Shown one piece after another: positions 23,601 through 35,600 of a stretch of DNA of 64,000 bases. The translations under genes and the position numbers were made by a program. The notes below the pieces were generated by a model. That model was not told where the DNA came from and ran no database searches. It saw only the letters and a program-made list of their open reading frames with translations. Numbering within the stretch: the first letter of the stretch is position 1; each line of letters begins with the position of its first letter. This DNA is from Camellia lanceoleosa (taxonomy: Eukaryota > Streptophyta > Magnoliopsida > Ericales > Theaceae): positions 1,426,001 through 1,490,000 of the forward strand of contig CM045762.1 of NCBI GenBank assembly GCA_025200525.1, in the 5' to 3' direction.

Positions 23601-26600
23601 CAAGATACGATGGTTAGAATTAGCTAACACAGAAGCACCTTCTGTTTAGCTCTGGCGAACTAACAATGGCAACACTCTCTCACAGGAAAAATATTACAGG
23701 AGCAAACTGACTATAATATAAGAGCAAAGGATTTTTGTACTCCAACCAAAGAGGATGGTATTGTTTTATAAACAATGGGGAAAAGAGGATGAGAGAACTT
23801 AGGCCATGTGTCCCTCATGGTTAGGCCATGTGTGTCTCATGGTCTAAGATACTATTAGGGCCATGTGTTCCTCATGGTTAAGCCATGTGTCTCTCATGGT
23901 TAGACTATGTGTAAAATGTTCAATCATCATTCTCAATCTCTTATGCATGAGGCCAACTTTATGAGACAATTTCTTATTCAATTCTCAATGGTTTTTTGTC
24001 ATTCTTTTTTTGGTATGAAGTGATGATTTTAGAGAATACCAAGATTAGGGAATGATATCATTCCCTTTTTGTAGGAAATTAATGTATTGATATTATTGAT
24101 TGATTGATTGATATTCAATGTGTTTACAAGAGCTCTCTTTTATAGAGAGAAATGGGATACAATGGAGCCATAATTAATTGAGCAATAAGAACTAAATGGA
24201 GCACTAAACTAAATGGAGCACTCACTAAACTAAATGGAGCACTAAACTATATGGGGTAGGTGGAGTAGGTGTAGGAATTGTTACATTCAACAGCCTCCCT
24301 CAAAACAAAACAGGAAAAATAAGCTGACAAATAAAAGTAGATAGAAGACACTGTATGGTCGTGTCAGACCGTTGTAGAAGACAGTTTATGGGGTCATGTC
24401 GGACCGTTGTAGAAGATAGTTTATGGGGTCATATCGGACCGTTGTAGAAAACAGTTTACTGGGTCATGTCGGACCGTTGTAGAAAACAGTTTACTGGGTC
24501 ATGTCGGACCGTTGTAGAAGACACTATACGGCTGTGTCGAACCGTTGTAGCTGAGAACCGAAACAGTTTACTGAGTCTTGTCGGACTCATATAGGAGCTA
24601 ACCGGAATCAATGTCGGGACAGTTTACAGAGTCTTGTCGGACTCATATAGAAGCTAACCGGAATCAAAATCGGGACAGTTTACCGAGTCTTGTCGGACCC
24701 ATATAGAAGCTAACCGGAATCAAAGTCGGGACAGTTTACCGAGTCTTGTCGGACCCTCAAAAGGCGTGTCCAATCTTATCAAAAGGCGTGCCATCAAAAG
24801 GCGTGCCATCAAAAGACGTGCCATCAAAAGGCGTGCCATCAAAAGACGTGTCCGACAGCCATCAAAAGTCGAGCCATCAAAAGGCGCGCCGATTTGTCGT
24901 CTGGCGTTGAGAGGCGCGTGATACGCGTGTCTGCCTTGCCTATTTATACCAAGGCGAGGCTGCCGCTTATGCAGAACAAAACATCTGCTGAAAAATCCTC
25001 TGAAAAACTCTTCATTTTGCTGAGAGAGATACTCTGTAACACTTCTGCCCAAAAAATGGCTTCTTCTTCCCGTTCCGCTACCCAGAACATAGCCTCTTCT
25101 TCCCGGGGTCTGCTCACCCTCTTTCCCGACCTCAATGAGTGCACAAGAAAGATAACTGGGGCAGTTGCCCTGGAACCGCAACCAATCGCCCTTGGACCAA
25201 GCCCCCCTAGTTTTGCACCGTTGAACTATCCGATGGTGGCAGTTGAGCAGATAATGGCTGCTCAATCTGATATTGAGGCCAATTATTATACATTAAGGTC
25301 ATGTGTTGAGACCATGACTGCGGTCAACAACCTGTCGCACTGGCTTCAGAGTAGAACAACTGAGGTGCAGCAGGTAAAAAGCATCGGCTCGCTTCCAGCC
25401 AGATGTATACGGATGCCCGAGCGAGATATGTGTCTGGCGTAAAATAAGGAACTGAAGCGGAAGGCCGCCGTGATGCTCAGATTTGGAGGGCCGCCATATG
25501 TGACGGTTGAGGAGCAACGGGAAGTGAACGTGCTCGGCGGCGTGGGAAACACGGAGGCAATGCCGGCAAGGGACGCCCAAGACCGAGGCAAGAAGAAGAG
25601 AACAGCAGAAGAGGTGAAAAAGTAAGGCTGGTTGATGTGGTGGTTGTAGGTTGGAGATTGTTTGGTTTTCTCTTTTTTTTTTTTTTTTTTTTTTATGTAA
25701 AATGGTGATCGAGTTTGATCCCTGGCATGAATAAAATAAAGTTGGTGTGCAAATCTAAATGATATGAATTTGATGGTTGACATGGTTTTAGGGCCCACGG
25801 TTTTTGGTCCACGGACGACCCACTCCAATTCACATTGACCATTACCCAGAAAATATCACCATTCCACAAAATTTAAAGTGAATAGCGCTGGTGGTGAACA
25901 AAACCGTGGCTAAGAAAGGTGGCCCACGGAAAAGCCATAAAATCCTTCCATGGCATAAGAAACCAATCTCGCAGCAAATCTATCAAAATAGGGTGCACCA
26001 AAATGACTTGTAGACCCCACAACCCACTCAACACATAAAGCAAACAAGTGTTTCAATATTTAAAGCAGAGCCAAACCTTGCTGAGGTAATTGTTCGAGAT
26101 GGACGAGCAAAACCAGTAGAGGAGGACAGTACAGATGAAGCACTCGATGCACTCTGTAACTTCTGATTGCCAGCTGCATTACTGGCAGGAATGAGTGAAG
26201 ACTGCCCTGCAGTAGATGTAAGAGGCTTCACGTAGTTACACGAAGATCCAAAGGCCTTCTGACCATCATCCAAACGAACTTGATGTCTCTGTTTGAAGTT
26301 GAATTGAAGAAGAAATTTGTGATCCAAGTTGCGTGCTAACAGATGCAATCAATGGGAATGATGAACCAGGCATCTCCATATTTGTTTCAAAGAGTCTAAT
26401 AGAACCATCTTCGTTGATCGCCAGGCACCATGTGCTCCATCCGACTCTGCGTGACTCCGAAATCTCGAAAGTGCCCGTTCAATGAATGCAACAAACTCAG
26501 AATGAGTACCACGCAGATGAGATATTTGTAAGATATGATTGCAATACTGTGGCCACTCAATCAAACGGTCCACAAACTGTTCCAGAGCTTTGGTCCCAAA

Positions 26601-29600
26601 CACAAACATTTTGGAATCTGCAGGTTTACGCAGTGAATCCAGAACACCTCGGAGGGCAATACCAAGGGTGAGATGAGTTACAAGCTGATGCTTGATGAGA
26701 GAACCAAAGAGAACTGCGGCAATTTTGAGCTGCCTCTCAGGGTACTTGGGGAAAAAATTTGTATTCTTCAAACAGATTGCCAATCATGCACTCAAAAAAT
26801 TGATTGTTCCCTCTAAAGGAGTTTCTCTTCTCTCCGCAGCAGCAGCAACAAGATCAAGATCAAGATCAAGAAGAATAATTTGTGGTAGCGGAGTGAAGCT
26901 ATGTGTAGAAAATTCCAGCGGGCAGCGAAGGCAAAGTTACCGGCCGGCTGCCCGCCGGTGAGAAAGAAACACAGGCCTAAATCTTATTGCTCTGATACCA
27001 TGTAGGAAATTAATGTATTGATATTATTGATTGATTGATTGATATTCAATGTGTTTACAAGAGCTCTCTTTTATAGAGAGAAATGGGATACAATGGAGCC
27101 ATAATTAATTGAGCAATAAGAACTAAATGGAGCACTCACTAAACTAAATGGAGCACTAAACTAAATCACTAACTATATGGGGTAGGTGGAGTAGGTGTAG
27201 GAATTGTTACATTCAACACTTTTTATATTAATAAAGATTAATAATTACAAGGGAACCCTAAGGTATAGAATAATTACAATGGAATAAAAAACCAAACTAA
27301 TAATATACTATTCTAACATTCCCCTTCAAGTTAGTGCGAAGATATCTCTCATGCCCAACTTGTCTAGGATGTCATGCAATGGATTACTCCCAACTCCCTT
27401 GGTAAGGATGCCAGCGAGTTGTTCACCAGACTACACAAATGGAGTACATATTGTGCAATTAGTTTCTCCTTAATAAAGTGGCGATCAATCCCAACATGCT
27501 TTGTCATGTCATGTTGAACCAAATTATGAGCAATATTGATGGCGGCCTTATTATTATAGTATAACCCCATGGAGTCCATCTAATCAATATCTAGATCATC
27601 CAACAATAACTTGATCCATAAGAGCTCACACACTCCTTGTGCGATAGCTTTAAACTCTGCTTTTGCACTTGACCTAGCAACACATTCTGTTTCTTACTTC
27701 TCCAAGTAACTAGGTTGCCTCCAACAACAGTGCAATACCCTGAAATCGATCTCCTATCAGTTACTGATCCAGCGTAGTTAGCATCTGTATAGGCTTCTAC
27801 ACGAAGATCATCATGTTTTGAAAAGTAAAGATCCTTACCAGAATCAAACTTCATGTATTGCAAAATTCTTATGACAACCTCGAAGTGAATCTGATGAGGA
27901 GCATGCATAAACTAGCTAACCACACTGACAGCAACAGCAATATCAGGACGGGAGTAAGATAGATAGATGAGCTTACCCACTAAACGCTAATAGCTCCCTC
28001 TATCAACAGCTGCTCCTCTTTCATCATCCGCCAGTTTCTAATTAGGTTCCAAAGGAGTGTCACTGGCCTTGCAACCAAGCATCCCAGTTTCCTTCAATAG
28101 GTCAAGCACATACTTTCGTTGTGAGATAAATATCCCATCCTTAGAGCAAGCAACTTTAATTCCCAGAAAATACTTCAAACTTCCCAAGTCCAAGTCTTTG
28201 ATTTCAAACTCACTTGCTAAATATTTCTTCAATAAAGGTATTTGCTCACTATCATCACCTATAAAAACTATGTCATCCACATAAATAATGAGCAATGTAG
28301 TCTTACCACGTGAGGAATGTTTCACAAACAAGGTGTGATCTGCTTGACTCTATTTGAAGTCATATTTAAGTATAGCTTGAGTGAATCTCTCAAATCAAGT
28401 CCCTGGAGACTGTTTGAGACCATATAACGACTTTCTAAGCCGACATACTTTATCCTCTATTTGATGATCCTCAAAACTAGGAGTAATGTCCATATATACC
28501 TCTTCTTCGAGGTCACTATGGAGAAAGGCATTCTTTACATCAAACTGATGAAGTGGTCAATCTAGATTAGTTGCTAGAGAGAGAAGTGCTCTGACTGAAT
28601 TCATCTTAGCCACAGGTGCAAAGGTCTCCTAATAGCGAACGCCATATGTCTTAGTGAACCTTTTTGCCAATAGAACCATCCGCTTTGTGTTTCACAGTAT
28701 ACACCTATTTGTATCCCACAAATCGTTTACCCTGAAGTAACTTTGTCAATTCCCAATTGTCATTCTTCCTAAGTGCTTTCATTTCCTCAATCATAGCAAG
28801 TTTCCACTCAGAGGTAGCAAGAGCATCCTAAAAAATAGTTAGGAATGCTAATAAAGAAAATATTTGACACAAAAGCTCTATACGAGGATGACAAATGAGA
28901 GTAGGACACAAAATTTGAGATAGGATGTTGAGTACAACATCTCACACCTTTCTCTTGGCAATAGGAACATCAAGATCAATAGGAGTATCAAGATCAGTGG
29001 ACTTAAGAGATTCAAAGTTACTTGGATTCTCATTAGAAGCAGGAGATGGCAGTGGCTGAGCAGAAGTGGTTTCTTGTATCCAGTTAACTTTTTGTCTGTC
29101 TTTGTCTCCTGACATAAACTTACCCTTCCCTATCCTTGGCGACATTGGGTTTTGTTGTCCTAGTAAGAGTTAGTGGAACGACTGGTTCCACTATAGGAAT
29201 CACAGGAATCACTTCACACCAAAGCTCCCCCTGAAGGGAGGACTGCGACACCGAAGAGGACAAGAAATAGGATTGAGACTCAAAAAAGCTCATATCCATG
29301 GACACAAACCACTTACGAGAAGAAAGGTGATAACACTTATACTCCTTTTGAGTAGGAGAGTACCTAAAGAAAACACATTTGAGAGAGTGAGGGTCCAACT
29401 TACCACGAGTAGGAGAGATTGTGGACAAAACAGACACAACCAAATATTTTTAGAGGATTAAAAAATAAGGATTCGAAACCTAGGAGGACTTGAAAAGGAG
29501 AATGAGCAAGCTTGTCTGGTTGATCCAGGAAGTAGAGACCATTTTCTGCACTACCACTACCTATCGTCCTCCTCATGACAAGGTCCTAAAAAGACAATGA

Positions 29601-32600
29601 TCAAGAAAAAAAGTCACACTACAATTCAAATCCTTCGTAATACGACTCAAGAATAACAGGTTAACAGAAAAATTGGGAGCATGGAGAACAAAAGATAGAG
29701 GTATGGTAGGAGTGACATGGACTAAACCTTTCTCAGAAATGGAAGAAACAGTATCATCTGCAATCCTAACTTTGTCTTGACCTGAAGAGGGCTTATAGGC
29801 AGAGAAAAGGTCAGAGAATCTAGACATATGATCTGAGGCACTAGAATCAATAATCCAAGACAAAGACTTATGAGAAAGGAAAACACGAGGAGAAGAGGCT
29901 ATGTTACCTAAGCGGGCAAACGATGAGGAAGATGTACTGAGAGCAGTAGAAGATCGGCGGTCCAACAAGTGATGCAAAACATCCTCAAGCTCATGAGTAG
30001 TCATCTAGAGAGACCATCAGAAGCCTGGCCAACGTAAGCGGAAGTAGAATCAAGTGTATCAACGACACTAGATTGATGAGCCCGTTGATGGGAGCAACGT
30101 CCTCTAGATTGGCCTGACCGACCTCCTCTAGAACTAGACCGATCACCTTGACCTCGGATAGAGTCCCATGAAGCTTCCAACACGTCTCACAAGTATGTCG
30201 CAGCTTGCGACAGTAATCACAAAAGACAGACTCCTTGGCGGCAAACGGAGCAATGGGAGTCAAACTGAGGCCATCTCTAGGGGTAAACAGTAACGTTAAG
30301 TGGTCAATAGAGATAGGTGACATCATAACAGACCGGTGACTCTTCTCATTTTGTACATCTCCTCATTCTGTATATAGGCGAATGCTTCCTGAAATGAAGG
30401 AAGAGTGTCCATACCCAGAACTCGACTTCGAACCGAATCATACTCCACATTAAGACCAGTCAAAGACTTGAAGACCCTTTCCTGTGCAATGAACTTCCTA
30501 TACCCAACTAATTCAGTAGTGCAAACAATTTTATTGTCTTGCAGGTGATCAAGGCGGTTCCATCTGTTGGTGAGAAAGGTAAAGTACTGAAGAACAGTCT
30601 ATTCCCCCTGAACAGAGCTCTCGATAGAGTGGCGCAACTCAAATACCTGTGAGAAATTCCCTTTGCAGGAATAAATAGTAGTCTCTGCCTCCCAAGTATC
30701 TTGTGCAATGTCCATAGATAGATAGCCCTCTCCAATCTCCGGGGCCATAGAATGTATCAACTAACCCATAATTGGGGAGTTGGTGATCTCCTACTGATTA
30801 TAACCCTAGTCCGTAGTGCTAGGTGCCTGTATCCTGCCATCAACGTACCCCATCTTCCCTTTGCTCTTCAAAAAAATAATCAAACTCTGCGATCACGCTA
30901 GATAGTTCTGACCACTGAATAGAGATGTTGTGATTTTAAGACTAGGGTTGGGGTTATCAGTCGTAGTAAGAAGTATAATGGAACTCTCACTCTTAGGTGT
31001 CTGAGAAGTAGTAGACCCACTGATCTGCCATGGATACTATACTACTTAACCCTTAACAAAAACTAATGCCAATCACACCAGAAGATGGTGAAGGAATAGT
31101 AAGTACGAAGACCACTAAGAATATTAAAGAATTAAACACTCATAAATTTTTTTTTTTTTTTTTGAGAAGAAAAAAAACATAAACTGAGGTCAATACCTCA
31201 TCACAGACAGCAACAGAAGGTCAAACAAATAGGGAGACGACACAAAGGGAGACGAAGGAAGCCAGAGAATGCCTCGGGGCTGTTGGCTAGGTCTGAGAGA
31301 CTGCCAGTGGCAGTTAGCAAGGCAAGACGACATAACCACAGTGGTCGACTTAGGCCAGAAGGGCTATCGGCAGGGACCAACATGTGATTGGGAACCTGCA
31401 CCAGTGAACGAAGGGTTCGACTAGGCAAGATGGCCTGTCGACCGAAACCACAGTGGTCGACTTAGGCCAGAAGGCATGTCGATAGGGACCAACCAATGAC
31501 TGGGCACCTGTGACAGTGGTCGACTTAGGGCTGACTCCGGCAGGTTCAGTCAAACCTGGATGGGAGCTTTGTAGTGGCTGTGTGGTGTATAGGTTTAGGG
31601 TTTAGGGTTGTGGCTCTGATACCATGATGATTTTAGAGAATACCAAGATTAGGGAATGATACTGATATCATCCCCTTTTTATGTTAATAAAGATTAATAA
31701 TTACAAGAGAGCCCTAAGGCATAGAATAATTACAATTGAATAAAAAATTCAAGTAATAATATACTAATAATATACTATTCTAACATAAAGATCTTGTTAC
31801 AAAGAATCTAGAACCAAAGTCACCAGAAACTCATTTTTTCTAACAATCCCCCACATTAATAAAAATTGACCGAATAAAAAATAACAGGTAACGTTTAACA
31901 ACAAAAACTCGGAGAGAGAACATATAGACTAACCTTGCATCAGAAAAGGTAATTGTTGGTCTTGAACCTTTCGTAGTGAAAGCCTATTGGATTTACTGGT
32001 TGACCAGTGAACGTGATGTCTGGAATTGTTCTGCCATTTCTGTAAACCAAGACAATAGACCTCACACAGGAGTTACTCCAACCATTGTTCTTGTTCTCAT
32101 TGGCATGTCCGGTATGGCCCTGGAACACTAGCCTGGTTCAGTGAGTGTTTTTAAAGAATTTGGCCTTGTCAATTCTTAAGGAAGCGGCCTTGCTTTGCAC
32201 TCACATAGTTGACCTACACAAGGTATCTCATTATACCATGGTTGATTATTCACACCACTTAGGTCATTAAAAGCATTAGCTTAACCTTCTACCCGCACAA
32301 GGTATCACTAAATAAAGGAGTGGTTAAGAGGATTTTCCTCTTCAGTGATTCACCCGTTACACGCAATTAGGTTGTTCCTTTGAACCTAGATCTTGGGATC
32401 TCCAGTCAACTAGGTTGGGTTTTCCATTCCGGCAACATTAACTAAAGGCCTTAACTCCATTCCTCTTAATGACGTTTCAACTAACTCTCGAGTTAACCCT
32501 TTGGCTAGCGGATCTGCAATGTTGTCCTTAGACTTTACATAGTCTAAAGAGATAATTCTATTAAAGAGTAGTCGTTGTATGGAATTATGTCTACGACAAA

Positions 32601-35600
32601 TATGTCTAGATTTTCCATTATACATATTACTTTGTGCCCATCCAATCACTGATTGGCTATCACTAATGAATACAGATAGCAGGCACAGGTTTTGGCCAAC
32701 GTGAAATATCTTCGACAAATTGACGAAATCATTCAGCTTCTCCAATTGTTTTATCTAAAGCAATAAACTCAGATTCCATCGTTGATCTCGATGTACACGT
32801 CTGCTTGGAAGATTTCCAAGACATGACTATCCCTCCAAGAGTAAAAACATCAACATTAATGGATTTGGAGTTCTTTATATCAGATATCCAATTAGCGTCA
32901 TTATACCCTTCTAGTACACTGCTGGGTATCTAGTATAATGCAGCCCATAATCCAGGGTGTGGCGGAGATAATCCAACACTCGCATAATGCCCTTCCAATG
33001 AGTAGCATTAGGATTACTCGTGTATCTACTAAACCCACTAACAGAGTAGGCTATATCTGGCCTTGTACAGTTTATCAAATACATTAAACTTTCAATGACT
33101 CGAGAATATTCTAACTGAGAAATACTTTCACCATTATTCTTGGTCAAATGTTTACTCAAGTCTACTGGTGTCCTAGACACAATTGTATCTGAATTATCAA
33201 ATTTCTTAACATAGTGAGATTGAGAAAGTACAATACCACAAGATGTTCTGATAATAATCTCTTGGTAGTTCTAATCATTTCATCATTACTATCAACAATA
33301 AGCATGTCATCGACTTATAGATACAAAATGACATAATCTTTATCAGTGTCTTTGACATATACACATTTGTCACACTCATTGATTCTAAACCCATTTGACA
33401 ACATAGTGTTGTCAAACTTCTCATGCCATTGTTTAGAAGCTTACTTTAAACCATACAATGACTTGACAAGCTTACAGACTTTCTTATTTTGAGCTGAAAA
33501 TCCTTCGAGTTGCTCCATGTAGATTTTTTCATCTAAATTTTCATTTAAAAAAGTTGTCTTTACATCTATCTGACGTATCTCCAAATCACGTAAAGTTGCT
33601 ATCATAATCACCATGCGAATGAATGTAATCCTTGTTATAGGTGAATACATATCAAAGTAATTCAGGCCCTCTTGATGCATGTATCCTTTAATAACTATCC
33701 TAGTTTTATACTTATCAATTGACCCATCAGCCTTCATCTTTTCTCTAAAGATTCACTTACTCCTCAAGGTCTAACTGCCTGGGGTAGATCAACCAACTCC
33801 CAGGTATGGCTCTGTAAGATGGAGTCAATTTCACTTTTAATCGCTTCTTTCCGCAAAAGACTTTCAGGTGAAGTCACGGCTTCATAAAAAGTTTGAAGTT
33901 CTCCCTACATATAAGTCAAGAAGTCTGGATCGAAGGACTTGGAAGTCCTAGCCTTTTTACTCCTTGGCTCATTTACTTCCTTATCTTGATCACTATCACT
34001 ACGATCATCTTCAAGTTCCTTTTCAGAACTTTGATCCTCACCTTGAGTTTGGCAAGGAAACACGTCCTCGAAGGACGCATTCCTTGACTCCATAATGGTA
34101 TTCTTGTGTATATCTGAAATATCGAACTTGTGCACAAGAAACTTTTATATACTACTATTCTGTGCATAACCAATGAATATGCAATCCACGATTTTCGGAC
34201 CTATCCTAGCTCGCTTGGGTGTAGGTACCGCCACTTTTGCTAGACACCACATTTGTAGGAAATTATTGGAAGACTTGCGGCCTTTCCATAATTCATACAG
34301 AGTCTTGTCTACTTTCTTCCGAGGTGTTCTGTTAAGCATGTAATTCGCGGAGAGAATTACTTCCCCCCACAAGTTCTATGGCAACCCAGAACTTGTCAAC
34401 ATCGCATTCATCATTTCTTTCAGCGTCCTATTTTTTCTTTCAGCAACACCATTTGACTGAGGGGAATAAGGGGTTGTAGTTTAGTGGATAATTCTTAATT
34501 GAGCACAAATCTCAATAAATGGCAATTCATATTCTCCACCACGATCACTTCTCAAAGCCTTGATCTTTCGGTTTAGTTAATTCTCAACTTCATTCTTAAA
34601 AAGAATAAATTTATCAATCGCGTCGTCTTTGCTTTTTAGCAAGTACACATAACAGAATTTAATGCAATCATCAACACAAGTGATGAAATACTTGTTGCCA
34701 CCACGTAATTGTAAGACTTTCAAGTTACACAGATCACTGTGTACTAAATCTAAAGACTTGGTACTTCTTTCAATAGAATGAAATGAAGTCCTAGCCAATT
34801 TTGCTTCTACACAAGTTTCACACTTGTAATTTGGATTAATCTTGAAAGATGGTATGTGATCTAACTTGATTAATCTACGCAAAGAGTCAAAATTCACATG
34901 CCCAATCTACCATGCCACAATTTAGGGGACTCAAGCATATAAGTAGAATAGGAAGATTTCTCATTCATTTTTGGGATAATAGTATTACATTGAGCTCAAA
35001 CATACCGCCCAATATATTCCCCTTACCCACATAGATTCCATTCTTGGTCAAGATGACCTTATTAGACTCAAACACCATGCGGAAGCTATACTTGCTTAAG
35101 AGAGACCCGAGACAAAGGTTCTTATGAATGTCGGGCATAAACAGGACATCGTTCAGAGTCAGTTCTTTTCCTGAAGCCAAGGCACCAAAACATGTTTGGT
35201 CCAAACAAGTCACTTTGAAGTCAATAGTCTTACTATTAGGAAACACAAATCTAGTGTTCAATAGTCTATTATTCGGAACTTCATAACATGACCAGTAGTC
35301 TTATCACTAGGAATTACTAATTTCTCAGCATGTGGTCAGTAAACTTTTCACTACTAGGAATCACAATATCTTGACATGTGATCAGTACTCACTCCACTAC
35401 TAGGAATCACGTCATCTTGACATAAGATCAATAGACTCCTTTCATTACTAGGAATTATCATGTCTTGACAAATGATTAGTAGTCACTTCACTACTAGGAA
35501 TCATCATGTCTTAACATGTAATCAGTAATCTGTTCACTGCTAAGAACCACAATTTCATAACTGTGTAGCCAGTAGTCTAACACCTTATAGGAACCACCAG

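Larger units (their letters stand above)
24070..27218 (-). mobile_element. Gene-capturing non-autonomous LTR element A
   Basis: A 3.15-kb minus-strand element with LTRs 24070-24292 and 27001-27218, which differ mainly by shuffling of a GGAGCACTAAACTAAAT repeat, so the insertion is young. The PBS abuts the 5' LTR (26989-27000) and a polypurine tract GTTTTGAGGGAGGC (minus) abuts the 3' LTR. Perfect target duplication CTTTT (24065-24069, 27219-27223). There is no gag or pol. The cargo is a NOT1 coding fragment and an unrelated plus-strand ORF. It shares leader, 3' tandem repeats and LTR segments with element B at 48974-52971. Confidence 0.92.
24021..31785 (-). mobile_element. Copia-4: inserted in the 3' LTR of Copia-3
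   Basis: Minus strand. The 5' LTR is 31625-31785 with PBS (plus GCTCTGATACCA, 31613-31624) beside it. The 3' LTR is split by element A into 24021-24069 and 27219-27318, followed by polypurine tract CTTGAAGGGGAA (minus). The target duplication TGAAG/TAAAG (24016-24020 and 31786-31790) has one mismatch. Pol and gag relics are listed separately; most of the integrase is deleted. Confidence 0.9.

Noticed and set aside
31585..31610. TTTAGGGTTTAGGG, telomere-like
   Set aside because: Only about two units in a retroelement leader; not a telomeric array.
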